In this document: one piece after another, positions 1 to 11,197 of the stretch
Layout: each line of letters starts with the position of its first letter
How positions within the stretch are numbered: position 1 is the first letter of the stretch
Source of the DNA: Cerrena zonata
Taxonomy: Eukaryota; Basidiomycota; Agaricomycetes; Polyporales; Cerrenaceae
DNA: 64,000 bases
NCBI GenBank assembly: GCA_038087015.1
Contig: JASBNA010000009.1
Coordinates: forward strand, 868,001 to 932,000
Reading direction: 5' to 3'
Notes under the pieces: generated by a model
What the model saw: only the letters and a program-made list of their open reading frames with translations
Database searches by the model: none
Told to the model about the DNA's origin: nothing
Program-made: the position numbers and the translations under genes

Positions 1-447
1 ATCTTGAACATTGCCAAGACTGACGGGGAAGTCAATTGAGAACACGATTAGGATTACATCGCTCTCGGGGTAACTTAGAGGTCGTAGTCGATCGTACTCT
101 TCTTGACCGGCAGTGTCCCAAAGTGCGAGTTCGACCAGTCGTCCCTCAAACTGAACGAGTGTGACATAGTTCTCAAATACGGTTGGAATGTAGGCCTGCA
201 TAGCACATCATTGCAACACGGTCAAGCAACAGTCAAGCGAACTGACGTACCTCTGGGAATCGGTTCTCGGCGTAGACAATGAGGAGGCATGTCTTTCCGC
301 AGCCACCTTTGGGACAATTCTAACTCAAGATACAGGGCACAGCAAAGGACTGACTTGCGCACCGTCACCAACAACTACAAGCTTTTTCTTGAGATCTGGT
401 CTCCTGGGTGTTGAAGAAGATGAAGAGGCTGAATGTGATGGGTTCAT
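1..447 (-). CDS. Rho-family small GTPase, Rho4-like, partial
   Basis: Three exons are visible on the minus strand: 447-363, 306-251 and 195-1, the last running off the window. Both introns are GT-AG (56 and 55 nt). The protein starts with a serine-rich tail ([12 protein letters not shown]). Joining exons 1 and 2 gives the P-loop GDGGCGKTC, then YAENRFPE. Exon 3 gives the switch I effector PTVFENYV, the switch II/G3 motif [19 protein letters not shown], and [16 protein letters not shown] identifies a Rho rather than a Ras or Rab protein. [12 protein letters not shown] with [24 protein letters not shown] is closest to fungal Rho4, which acts in septation and wall assembly at the membrane. The C-terminal half, including the CAAX prenylation box, is outside the window. 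No damage is visible. The assignment to Rho4 rather than another Rho is inference. Confidence 0.88.
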
Positions 448-691
448 TGGACTATAATTACAGCGTGGACGTGATTGAGTGGTGGTTTGTTGCGCGTGGA
501 GGATATGATTGAGTGAGGTCGGATTGGATGTGATGACAAAGTGGTTCGGAAACAGGAGGCAGTTGTGTAGAGTGGACAAGGCGGGGATAGTAGAAAGAAC
601 ACACCTTGGAACGCACACTCCGTGCATCTACAGTGGCACGATCATGTGACACACGCGTCCACCTTCCCGTTCTTTCATCCCTTCCACCACC

Positions 692-1934
692 ATGGAACAA
701 CATGCTACTCAAGGTAGGTTCCATTCCAACTCAAATTGATCCACATAGATCTCATGCTCTTATCATTCCCTAGCCACGATCGAGGTCAAACATTTACGCG
801 ACGAACTCAATCGACAATTGGAGATCAATCGTTTAGCCCGAGAGCAAATCAAACCGGCCTTGGAGCTTCTTTGTGAGGTCCAGCGCGAAAATGGTCGCCT
901 GAGCGCAGAGCTGGAACACTTGCAAGTGGAGAACGGTCGGTTGAAGGAAGTGATCGATCGAAGAGAAGGAGACGGCATTGATAGACAGCACCCAATGTGC
1001 GTAAATCGCTTTGCTTCGTTCCTTACTAGACCTTGACATATGGCGCGGGGTATCCAGTAATCTTACAGATGACTCTGAAACTGTTCGTTCTTTGAAAGAA
1101 CAACTTGCCTGTCTGCAGCAACAATACGACAATCTATTCCAAGAGAAAGAGCAAGCAAGTCGCCGCTACCAGGAACACTATCGCAAGTGGCGGAACTTCA
1201 AGAAATGGCTTGCAAATGAGCAGTCTGCCCGATTGTCAGACTTCGTCGATCCCCTCGGCACCCCTTCCACTGCTCGACTGCAAAAGATCCAGCGGGTTGT
1301 ACATCCATCATCGCCCAACTCAAACGACGATAATGATGAAGACATGCGTAAGTTTCACAGGTCCTTGCTTCCTGTGTTTTCTAACTTTGATTCTCAGTAA
1401 CACATGAACCGATTCCGACGACACTCAGGGCCTCCCCAATGCGCAATAGTCTTCCACTACAAGATGTCTCGTTACAACATAATCCTATCCCATCTCTGCT
1501 CGGTCGCTCAAGAGTGCTGAGTGAGCCTACTTCTCCGACTATCAGTCAAACCAAGTATGTTTTTTTTCTCACATTATACTCGGTATATTACTTATGCATG
1601 TCAGGCACCCAATCAAGGATAGTTATAAGGCTGATTGTAAACACCCCCAAGATGTAAGTACATCAAAATCACAAGGATTCCAAAAGCTTGACTATTGATT
1701 TAGGATATCACTATTACTTATCCTGCAAAATTGACTGCTCCCCTTTGGCGCACACCCAGGAAGAAGACAAGAAAAGAAAGTGAAACTATTCAACAGTATA
1801 TGCCTACTATTTCCAATCATCAGATTGCAGAAGAGATGCCTCAAACACCACCTGGCTACTGGAATATAGGCTTTCCAGATACTCAGGAAATTGAACTTAT
1901 CAACAGACAGGGTCAGCAATTGTATCATAAATAA
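692..1934 (+). CDS. Ctp1/Sae2/CtIP-like DNA-end resection factor
   Basis: Six exons in one frame: 692-713, 774-996, 1058-1347, 1398-1554, 1605-1653 and 1704-1934, giving about 323 aa. All introns are GT-AG and 50-61 nt. The N-terminal half is a heptad-rich coiled coil (about residues 10-140: HLRDELNRQLEINRL, then VRSLKEQLACLQQQYDNL), as in the tetramerising N-terminus of Ctp1/CtIP. The middle is Ser/Pro-rich. The C-terminus carries the family signature PLWRTP followed by TPPGYWNIGFPDTQE. Family members activate the Mre11 nuclease at double-strand breaks. Oddity: where relatives have a zinc-binding CxxC and an RHR DNA-binding motif, this protein has no cysteine pair and reads NHQ. A missed exon or a weakened function are both possible. 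It is divergent to the Rho gene, with start codons about 245 bp apart. Confidence 0.75.
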
Positions 1935-2964
1935 ATTATAGATATTTGGGGTGTTTGTTATGTTGTGTTGTTGTTGTTGTTTGTTTGTTTGTTTGTTGGG
2001 GAGGATGACTACCAGCTAGTAACTAAATTGAACTAGTAAATATATTAAGTAGCTGGCTTTTTATGTTGTGTAGTCACCACATATTGTATATTGCTTATTA
2101 GAGAATAATATAAAAGATAAATACAGAGACATGTTTTTAAATATAATAAGTACCTGGGGTAGTACTGTAGCAGAGTTAATCTGGACTATTTTTCTAATTA
2201 TTTGAGAATAATGAAAGGAAGTATTTTGAATAGACAGTGTTTTTAATATTGTGTTAGAGAAATCAAGCCATGCCTTGTTATACTGAGCACCACATAGTAT
2301 TTCTTATTATATTATGATCTCTTAGATAGTTACCCTTTGTTTAGCCATAGTATTGCTACCATCTTTTTTATTTCCCTATCTATGTTTTCTTCCATTGCTC
2401 CTACATTTTTCATACTATATAAAGAATGTCTTCTACTGTAGATGCACCTCAATCATTAGCTATGATGCTCATTGGGATATGTACATTTCTCTTTCTGTGT
2501 TCCTGCAAGTAGCTGACTTAGATACATAGAACTCTCTTATCTGTTCAATAGATACTTAGTGGTTCTACTAAATATATACAAATTATTAGCTTCAACACTT
2601 ATTGGAAATTCTCTTGTCTGTTCAATATATTGGTGGTTTCTGTTCTGTGTGGAGAAAAATCTTAATATATGCAGCAGAAGTTACTTGAGATAGATCAACA
2701 TATAATTGATATAAAAATAGAAACTCACAAACTAATATTTATGCTTGCAACTGACTGTCTCTGAGATTTGTTAATTACTATTGCAAATACAAAGTGGATA
2801 GGAAAGTGACAGCAACAGAGTTCAAATGATAGGCTGCAGTCTTTCTCCCTTATGATACATATTATGTAAGAGATAACTATGTGTTTCTCTATACCTTTGT
2901 TGTCAATAAGATAAATCTCTAACACTTTTATTGTAGAATTGCTTGAGAGCCATTGTATGCACTA
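1935..2964. other. Intergenic AT-rich spacer with a TTG/TTTG microsatellite
   Basis: No gene is supported. At about 1957-2000 a GTTGTTGTT run passes into (GTTT)n just after the stop codon of the Ctp1-like gene. The rest is AT-rich and ends at the 5-bp Copia target duplication TTGAC (2965-2969). Confidence 0.6.
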
Positions 2965-2969
2965 TTGAC

Positions 2970-3304
2970 TGACAGCAGATAGAGGTTGGAATGGGGGAAC
3001 AGTGGTGCGAGAGAGATGAGCGAGCAAGCACACAAAGAGAACTCCTAGAGTTCACAGATGCAGATGATAGTGGACGTGCAAATATATTGTTAGGGTGGTA
3101 GATAGAATATACAAATAGAGTAACTATACCTAGAGTTCATGGATGCAGATGATAGTGGACATGAACTCTGCTACTATAAAGAGATCGAAATGTAAGCTAC
3201 GCAGGCAGTTACATAAGCAACTGAGTAGACTACTGAAGTGGTCGCCATACAGTACGATTAAAGATTAAACAAGAAAGGTGAGTACATTACAGAATTCTTC
3301 GTCA
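2970..3304 (-). repeat. Copia 3' LTR (335 bp)
   Basis: On the minus strand it starts TGACGAAGAATTC and ends CTGTCA, so it has TG...CA ends. It matches 11196-11530 at the same length with about 31 differences by hand count. A purine-rich tract GAGTGGGAG directly precedes it in the element's orientation, as expected for plus-strand priming. Confidence 0.93.
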
Positions 3305-3323
3305 CTCCCACTCAGTGACTACT

Positions 3324-4905
3324 TCAAAATTCTCCCACTCCAAGCACGACATGGAACTTTATAAACAACTCATGAGCGAGCAGTTTTGTGAAGATGTCGG
3401 CAATCATCTCCTTCATCGAGCAATACCGTAGATCAACCTCCTTGTTTTTGATCTGTTCACAAATAAAATGGTGGCGGATATTGATGTGCTTAGCATGAGA
3501 GTGGGCAATCGGGTTTCGAGTGAGGGAGATGCAACCTTGATTGTCACCATGGATGATGGAGGTGGAAACTTGGGGATACCCAAGATCTTCAAGCAAAATG
3601 CGTAGCCAGATTGCTTCGCAAGTTGCATTAGTTGCCGCCATGTACTCAGACTCGATAGTCAAGAGTGCTACAGTAGGTTGCTTCTTTGATGACCACAAAA
3701 TAAAGCTGCCAGCAACTTCAAAAGTGAAGCCACTGACTGAACGACAAGTGTCGATGTCACCGGCCCAGTCAGAGTCAGTCCAGCCAATGAGGGTGACATT
3801 TTTGTCATCACCTCCAAGTTTGAGCTTGAAGTGTGCAGTCTCTTTGAGATAATGGAGAACATGCTTCAAGGCTTCAAGATGGGGAATGCCTGGATTGGAA
3901 CCAAATTGAGCAAGAATACCGACAGCATATTGGATGTCGGGATGAGTCTGGGTAGCATAGAGAATGGAGCCAACGATCTCAAGGTAGTTGAGATCCTTAG
4001 CAAAGGTTCGATAGATGGATTTCTTGTCCTCATTAGTAGGACATTGTGAAAAGGGAAGACATTCCTTGGGATTAAGAGGGGTGCTTACAGGATTACAGTC
4101 CTGTATGCCAAATCAAGAGAGGAACGATAAGATGTAGGCCGTCTGGTCAAGGTACACTGTACGATTGGGATAGTCATGAGATGTCTGAATGCTAAGAATA
4201 AGTTTGAGTTCACCCAGGTCGGTGATCTCAAAGTGTTTGCTCAAGTCATCCTTGAAATTTCAGATGGGGAGGCCAGATTTGAAGGCAAGAGCTATGTTGT
4301 CGATGTAGACCAGAACTAGAAGAATAATCTTGTCGTCCTTTCGAAGGATGTAGAGACACTCATCTGTGTTTGCCTTCTCAAAACCAAGTTCCTTCATCAC
4401 CTCGTCCAACTTCTTCTTCCACTGCCAACCAGACTGCTTCAAGCCATATAATGACTTCTTCAACTTCCAGAACCAATCCTCCTTCCCATTCTCCTTCACA
4501 CCTTCAGGTACCTCCATGAAAATATCTTCATCAAGATCTCCACAAAGGTAAGCTTCCACTATATCCACTTGATGTATTTCCCAGTCCTCATGGGCGGCAA
4601 GTGACATAAGCAAGCAGAAAGTGGTGGATTGAAAGATGGAAGAGGACACAAAGAGGGGATTGAAATCATGACCAGGTACCTGCGAGAAGCCTTTAGCAAC
4701 AATACAAGCCTTGAACTTGGGTGGTGTTACTGCCACCGTCACATTTTGTACGGAAGATGATGCAACTACCGATGGGTTTACGGTCCTTCGGTAAGTTCTT
4801 GACCCATTCGAAGGTTCCTGATAACTTCAACTGCTCATACTTGGTTGCAATCGCTTCCTCCCACTGCTTCGAGTGAGGGGACTGCCTGGCTTCCTTGTAG
4901 GACAT
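3324..4905 (-). pseudogene. Copia reverse transcriptase and RNase H
   Basis: The RT part (about 4905-4260) has VKNLPKDRKPIGSC, then HQVDIVEAYLCGDLDEDIFM and KSLYGLKQSGWQW, as in Copia RTs. The catalytic YVDD box reads VYIDN (codon 4298-4296 gives Asn), so the second metal-binding Asp is gone. Stops and a frame change break the connection domain at 4260-3870. The RNase H part (3869-3324) has GWTDSDWAGD, WSSKKQPTVALLT, ESEYMA, DNQGCISL and KHINIRHHFI. Two successive CpG-context losses (Asp to Asn here, and a stop in gag) fit decay of methylated DNA. Confidence 0.92.
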
Positions 4906-5358
4906 TGGATCTTCAGCGAATGTGACAAATGCTTGATGGACATTGTCACTAGCTTCGACAAGGTTAGCTGAGGGTGTAAAATGTTCAACAGGCTTTCATT
5001 CTCAGGTAGGGTGATCACGAGGGGGAAGGTTGTCCCACTTTGATGACCGTGACTTCACAGAAGCAGCTGGTGTATCAGAAGGGGTAGGAAGAGGGGTAGT
5101 GATGAGTGGTGAATTGACAGGAGGTCCAGAAGGGGATTCAATCGGTGGAGACCATGCCAAGGGACCTGTAGGTGTGAGATCTGGGACCAGAGTGTCCAAC
5201 TCACCCATTGAAGGGACTTCTCCTCACATGTCAACCACAGAGACATCACTCGGTGAGTCATCTTTGACAAAATGAACATCATGCAATGTGAGTAACTGAC
5301 CCATCTCACTATCCTCCAGCCTATAGCCTTTTGTCTCCTCTGCCCACCAGCCTAAAAG

Positions 5359-6582
5359 TCAGCACTTTCTTGATGTAACCTCCAGTTTTCCACCACACAG
5401 TTTCTTCGGGATGTTGACATAAGCAAGAGATCCAAAAACTCGTATGTGTCCAACATTCGGCTTACAATCATGCCAAGCATGGTCAGGAACTCGGTCCTTC
5501 AGCGCTGATGTGTAGGTGACGTTACAGATGTAGAAGGCGTACATGAATGCTTTGCCCCAGTAGTGAAGGTCCATCGACGCAGAGTGCAGCATGTACCTCA
5601 CCATCTCAAAATAGATGGCAATGGCATGCTCAACAATGCTATTCTGTTTGGGGGTATAGGGGTTGGTTGTCTCATGTAGGATACCATTACGCTCGCAGAA
5701 CTTTGTCACAACCTTGTTTAGGAATTCACTGCCACTGTCAGTTTGAATAACACGCACCTTGTGACCAGAGTGATGTTTGACGAGGGCGACTGTATCTTTG
5801 ATATGCTTGGGAGCCTCCTCCTTCTTCTTCAGCAGATGACCAAAGCCTTTACGGCAGCTGACCTTGACAGCAATGAAGGCGTAATGCATATCAGTCTACA
5901 TCTCAACAGACATGGGACCAGACAGGTCCATGATGATGACCTTGCCCTTCTCGTACGTCATTTCACTAGCCTTGGGGAAAGGAAGATGGTGGAACTTGCC
6001 TAACATGCAACCCTCACAAACATGATCAAACTCAGTGAGGGAGGTGACCATTAACCCCTTCACCATGTCCCGGCGCACCATTTTGCGAATGGAATCAACC
6101 CCAATGTGACCCAGTCGATGGTGCCAGAGATGTAAGTTACCACTGCTCCCACTGGACTGGGCAGCAAAAGCAACCTCTGACGGAATAGTCGCAATTCGGT
6201 AAAGTGTACCACTTGTGCCAATAAGCGTGGCACAGAAAAGCTCATCAACACTCTGCTTGATGACCATTCTGTCTGAGTAGCTGTGGAATAAGGCTCTGCC
6301 TCGCTGGAGAACACTGAGACTGACTAGATTAGTCTCGAGGCTTGGGACGTGTTCGATGTTATGAAGGATAATTGTCCTAAAGCCATTTGACAGTTGGCTT
6401 TGCCAAGAAACAGTACCATGTCTGACGACAGGGACTAGGCGACCATCACCGACCTTGATATGGTTGCTGAGAGGGGAGGAGGTGTACTTGGTGAAGTGAG
6501 ACCGGTCACTGAACATGTGGTGAGAGGCACCACAGTCGAGGATCAACTCAGTTGATATCAGGACTGAGCTTGAGGTAGCCAT
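5359..6582 (-). pseudogene. Copia protease and integrase region of pol
   Basis: 6582-5896 reads LDCGASHHMF, the aspartic protease site with Cys where DSGA/DTGA is usual. It then has the GAG-pre-integrase block LWHHRLGHIGVDSIRKMV and the HHCC zinc end CEGCMLGKFHHLPFP. The frame meets a TAG at about 5893-5895 just after DLSGPMSVEM and continues in 5889-5359 with MHYAFIAVKV, QTDSGSEF, TPKQNSIVEHA and YWGKAFMYA. The D-D-E catalytic set can therefore be placed as MDLSG, QTDSG and NSIVE. The TAG between the first and second catalytic blocks makes it defective. Confidence 0.9.
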
Positions 6583-6807
6583 GTAGACTTGACCGATTTC
6601 CCATGTACCTAGGTCGACGAGGTTGGTGATGAGGTTGGCAGAACCCTTAGCAGATTTCGAGTTGTCCTTCTCATTCTCTGGACATCAGTTTGCCCAATGA
6701 CCCTTCCCACTGCATTTTTGGCAGGTGTCCGACTCCTTTGGTCCTTTGGCCTTTTTCTTACCCTTCTTGACAAGAAGGGCAGTGTCCTCAGTAGTGGTCT
6801 CATGAAG

Positions 6808-7181
6808 CACTGGGCCAGAAACCAAATTCTAGGCCTAATAAAAAGGTGAAAAATCAATCATAAAATGTAATGATTTTTAAGTAACTTTCTAGTCAATAAA
6901 ATAAAATAAAATTCAAAGTTCTTGTGACATTCTGTGTATGCAAAAAATAAATCTAAAACTTTGACTTTTTATTACCAAAAATATGTGTCTTCAGTGGAAA
7001 TTCACAGTTTTAAGCTGCATATTCTATAAAGATCTTGTTTAATTCTTGTATTTACAAAATGCTATTAGAACTTTGACTTTTATTTTGTTTTTTTGACTAG
7101 AAAGTTACTTAAAAATCATTACATTTTATAATTGATTTTTCACCTTTTTATTAGGCCTAGAATTTGGTTTCTGGCCTAGTG
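6808..7181. mobile_element. CACTG-type foldback MITE, family A, copy 1 (374 bp)
   Basis: The ends are CACTGGGCCAGAAACC and an inverted match finishing GGTTTCTGGCCTAGTG. The whole element folds on itself. The target duplication AAG is at 6805-6807 and 7182-7184. CACT(A/G) ends with a 3-bp duplication suggest the CACTA (EnSpm/CMC) superfamily. It has no coding capacity. Confidence 0.88.
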
Positions 7182-7209
7182 AAGGCAACAATTCACTTCC
7201 ATCTGGATA

Positions 7210-9332
7210 CACTGGACCATAGCCCAAATTTTGGGCTCTATAAAAGTAAAGTAAAATTTTATAAAAAGTCTCTTACAAAACATACTTTTTAGACCCAAAA
7301 AATGATATAAAAATTCAGAATTGTAGCAGAATTTAATGAATCACAAAAACCTGTATAAATTCTGACTTTTGTATCTAGTTTTTAGAGCTCAAAAAGGCTC
7401 AATTTTTATACATTTTTTGCTAAGGCAAAATTCAGGATGCAAAATTTAATGTTCTGATATACTTTTATTTTGTCAAAAATTATAATATAATTATATATAT
7501 TAAAATAAAATTTCATAAATAGACAGTCTAAAGAGAAGATATAGACTACTATTCTTAGTACATCATAGTCCCTGTCAATAAGAGTATTTGATGGAGGTAT
7601 TTTGGTATACAATACTATGCATCTTGCCAATTTAGCAGTTTACATTTTATATTAGTTTAGGAAAAATAAATGTATGTCAAAACTTTGAATTTTGAATTTT
7701 AAATTTTGCTCTAACAAAAAATGTATCAAAATTGAGCCTTTTTGAGCTCTAAAAACTAGATACAAAAGTCAGAATTTATACAGATTTTTGTGATTCATCA
7801 AATTCTGCTACAATTCTGAATTTTTATATCATTTTTTGGGTCTAAAAAGTATGTTTTGTAAGAGACTTTTTATAAAATTTTACTTTACTTTTATAGAGTG
7901 AAAATTTTGAGCTACGGTGTCGATTGAAACTGGTGATTCACTAAATAACACTGTATATGCAATCAAAAGACTACACAACAGTATGCAAGTAAATGACAGT
8001 TTCCAAGAGAGTCTCGGGTAGGTCGTTTTACCAGATATCCCCTGTTGTTCAGGTGGGACGAATATAACTGACTGGTCAAAAGTTGTATGACAAACTGGTC
8101 AGAGAGAATAACCATAGCTGCTGTTACCTAGAACTGAGGTAAGAACCTGTTCTTATCCAAGCCAGTGAAATAACCTAGAAAAGACTAAATTGTAAGTGTA
8201 ACCGTATGACTGACTAACTATACTGTGTTTTAGTTCTGCACAAAGATGCCTAGTCAATGTGAAGGACAACGGTGAAAAGACTAACAACTAAGAGGAGTGC
8301 TCAAAGGTTAGAACTCAACAATGTAAGACTGAGTGTTTTCTCGCAAGTAAGTTTAAAAGTAAAGATAATCGTATTCTGAGTAAAGCTAGAGTAACTACTA
8401 TCTACTATTGAGCCTGGTGCTAACAGTAGAAAGAAGCTAAGAACTGAAGTGTAACTGAATGTAGAACTGGATCTTTGGGTCACTGTAGACCACGTACATC
8501 AAGAAAAAACAGCACAACACTGACTGAACTGGACTGCACTCTCTGGTGGGACTTCTACTGGGAAGACCTTGCAGAGTGAGACTCCTACTGGGAATGTCTC
8601 CTGGGGTGAGACTCCTACTGGAAATGTCTGTCCGTTACTTCAGAAACTGAGCTCCTTTTATGCTGTTTTGGCTGTGGCTGTGCAACTCTCTTCTCAACTA
8701 ATCACATCTCGTGTTCCCACACCTTCTTCCAGATTATCAATCCCTTTCTTCCAACTGACCAATAGGATGTCTTGAGGAGTGAGTATTCGTAAGCTGATTT
8801 GCTTGTAAATCAGCGTTGAGTAAGCAGGGAATGTGTTTCATAAGCCAGAAAGTGTGCTTTATAAGCTGAGTTGTGGTGCTTGGTAAGCTGAATCCAAGAT
8901 GCTTGATAAGCTGCACTTGCATTAGCCAATAGCATTAAAGCCTCAATGGTTGGTTTGTAAGCTACGATGGTAGTAGCCAATAGCATTAAAGCCTCAGTTG
9001 TAACATTCTCCCATGGTATTTGAAATGGGAAGTGCTAATACTCATTTAGGCATGTTCCTTCTCGTGTGATTACTAAAGGTCATGAATAAGCATATTAGTT
9101 TTCCCACAGTTTCATTGGAGTTAGTTACAGCTATAAGAACTTTTAAAGATTCTTGTGAAGGGTAGGTGTTTTGAGCATTGAGAGAGACAGGTGGGTAATA
9201 CTAAGCTCCTGTTGTATACAGTTACTGTAGCACTATCAGTCTCTAGGGTAATTCCTTGTATGCTCTTTGAATCAATGTCAAATGTGTGAAAAATAGTGTG
9301 AAACAACTTTCACGCATGACAACGATCCAGTG
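7210..9332. mobile_element. CACTG-type MITE, family B, copy 1, itself split by an LTR-like insertion
   Basis: The left end is CACTGGACCATAGCCC at 7210 and the right end is TCCAGTG at 9332, with the duplication ATA at 7207-7209 and 9333-9335. About 709 bp of arm sequence (7210-7917) is homologous to the copy at 37833-38538. The right terminal repeat is cut after CTACGG (7917) by the insertion 7918-9321 and resumes at about 9322. Confidence 0.85.
7918..9321. mobile_element. Probable solo LTR or non-autonomous LTR element (1.4 kb)
   Basis: Begins TGTCGATTG and ends CATGACA, so it has TGTC...GACA ends. It sits inside the right terminal repeat of a family B MITE, with a near-match 4-bp duplication ACGG (7914-7917) and ACGA (9322-9325). 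It has no credible coding region. About 8545-8625 holds three imperfect repeats of the type GAGACTCCTACTGGGAATG. CATTAGCCAATAGCATTAAAG also recurs at about 8930 and 8975. No second copy lies in the window, so the LTR identity is inferred from ends and context. Confidence 0.55.
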
Positions 9333-9450
9333 ATATGAGAACTGACATTTTCGATGGTGAAAGACTCCTCGTTGAGTTGGAAGATTTGGGATTTGATGAG
9401 ATCCCACTGAGGCATCTTTGGAAGGGAAAGGACCAGGGCACGAGCAATAA

Positions 9451-9824
9451 CACTGGGCTGGAAACCAAATTCTAGGCCCAATAAAAAGATAAAAAATCAG
9501 TCATAAAATGTAATGATTGTTAAATAACTTTCCAGTCAAAAAGACAAAATAAAATTCAAAGTTCTAATAGCATTTTGTAAATACAAGAATTAAACAAGAT
9601 CTTTATAAAATACGAAGCTTAAAACTGTGAATTCCCACTGAAAACATATTTTTTTTATAATAAAAAGTTCAAGTTTTAGATTAATTTTTTGCCTACACAG
9701 AATGTTGCAAGAATTTTGTATTTTATTTTATTTTATTAACTAGAAAGTTACTTAAAAATAATTACATTTTATGACTGATTTTTCACCTTTTCATTAGGCC
9801 TAGAATCTGGTTTTTGATCCAGTG
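9451..9824. mobile_element. CACTG-type foldback MITE, family A, copy 2 (374 bp)
   Basis: Same family as 6808-7181, from CACTGGGCTGGAAACC to GGTTTTTGATCCAGTG. The 3-bp duplication TAA is at 9448-9450 and 9825-9827. It interrupts Copia gag between QWDL and DSLGAL. Confidence 0.88.
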
Positions 9825-10002
9825 TAATGCACCTAGAGAGTCACCCGTCGCAGTGATGCGGTGGGAAAGATCAAGCATCCGGGCAATGTGGTCGGACATC
9901 GACTCACTGTCGATGAATTTCCATATAAAGAGGTCTTCAAAATAATGGTTGACATTCATGTGTTGTTGGTCTGTGTTATGGATCTTCTCCCAGATGTCCC
10001 AG

Positions 10003-10377
10003 CACTGGGCCAGAAACCTAATTTTAGGCTCAATAAAAAGGTGGAAAATCAGTCATAAAATGTAATGATTTTCAAGCAACTTTTTCAGCCAAAAAAATGA
10101 AATAAAATTCAAAGTTCTTACAACATTTTGTGCATTCAAAAAATAAATATAAAACTTTAAGTTTTTAAGATAGAAAAACTGCGTTGTGAGTGGGAATTCA
10201 CAGTTTTATGCTTCATATTTTCTCAAATTTTTGTTGAATTCTTGTATTCACAAAATGTTCTAAGAACTTTGAGTTTTATTTCATTTTTTTGCTAAAAAAG
10301 TTGCTTGAAAATCATTACACTTTATGACTGATTTTCCACCTTTTTATTGAGCCTAAAATTAGGTTTCTGGCCCAGTG
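10003..10377. mobile_element. CACTG-type foldback MITE, family A, copy 3 (375 bp)
   Basis: Runs from CACTGGGCCAGAAACC to GGTTTCTGGCCCAGTG, with nearly perfect arms. The 3-bp duplication CAG is at 10000-10002 and 10378-10380. It interrupts Copia gag. Confidence 0.9.
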
Positions 10378-10597
10378 CAGAAATTTTTTGACATCTCCAC
10401 AGCATCGATGTGAGGCTAGTGAGATGGCTCGGCTGCGCTCTTCATCAAGCCTACTGTGGCCTGATTGTCCTTCTTCCAGATCAGCCACTCCTTCTTTGCT
10501 ATAGTGTGCTCAGCCTCCTGCCTGGCAGTAGGCTTTGGATCTGGCTTCTTAGGCTTGTCTTCGTCTCCTGTGACAATGAGTCATAAGCACTGGGATT

Positions 10598-11085
10598 CAC
10601 TGGGTATAATACTGAATTTTTAGGCATAAAAAAGCAAGGAAAGATTTTAGAAAAAGTCCCAGCTTTTTTACTAGACTTTGTACTCTAAAAAATCAAAAAA
10701 GATTCAGAATAGTTGTAAAATCTTCTGCAGTTAAAGAAGATGAAAAAATTTAGAATCTTTGGTCTCATGAAAACTTCTATCACTTAATCTATAGGCCTAT
10801 TGACCTACTTACTAGTTGACTTCTAGCCATATTAGACTGTTAGTAAGTAAGTTGATAAGTTAACAAGTTAATTTATAGGCTAATAGACTGGTTTGTTTAG
10901 TGATAGAGAATTTTATAAGACCAAAAATTCATACTTCTTTTATCTTCTTTAGCTGCAAAAGATTTTACAACTATTCTGAATCTTTTTTGATTTTTTAGAG
11001 TACAAAGTCTAGTAAAAAAGCTGGGACTTTTTCTAAAATCTTTTCTTGCTTTTTTGTGTCAAAAAATTTGTTATTATACCCAGTG
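10598..11085. mobile_element. CACTG-type foldback MITE, family C, copy 1 (488 bp)
   Basis: Ends CACTGGGTATAAT and ATTATACCCAGTG, with arms inverted over most of the length. The target duplication ATT is at 10595-10597 and 11086-11088. It interrupts Copia gag just after IHCQSALQS. Confidence 0.9.
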
Positions 11086-11179
11086 ATTGCAGTGCAGACT
11101 GGCAGTGTATGCGCCATTCCGCATAGTTTGAGCCATTGAGCTTCAGAAACTTGAACACTTTGGACATTCCAGCAGCAAG

Positions 11180-11197
11180 ATCGGGGCCCATAACCTG
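11180..11197 (-). promoter_or_regulatory. Copia primer-binding site complementary to an initiator-tRNA-Met anticodon arm
   Basis: Directly after the LTR the minus strand reads TCAGGTTATGGGCCC. This is complementary to the GGGCTCATAACC-type anticodon stem-loop of eukaryotic initiator tRNA-Met, allowing one G-U pair, and not to a tRNA 3' end. Drosophila copia and yeast Ty5 prime from such an internal tRNA half. The ATG inside this site (11191-11189) is also the apparent gag start, because it pairs with the CAU anticodon. Confidence 0.6.

Larger units (their letters stand above)
6600..11191 (-). pseudogene. Copia gag, split by five insertions, with a stop in the zinc knuckle
   Basis: Gag can be followed across six blocks on the minus strand: 11191-11089 (VFKFLKLNGSNYAEWRIHCQ, a typical Copia gag N-terminus), 10594-10381 (HTIAKKEWLIWKKDNQATVG), 9999-9828 (DLFIWKFIDSESMSDHIARM), 9447-9336 (ALVLSLPKMPQWDL, ENVSSHI), 7206-7185 and 6804-6600. 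Across the 7210-9332 insertion the frame rejoins as ENVSSHI-QMEVNCCLHE-TTTEDTALL, which proves the insertion boundaries. The nucleocapsid knuckle CQKCSGKGHWAN-stop-CP lies near 6690-6720. Its TGA is probably a decayed CGA. The protein would package element RNA, but it is now inactive. Confidence 0.88.
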
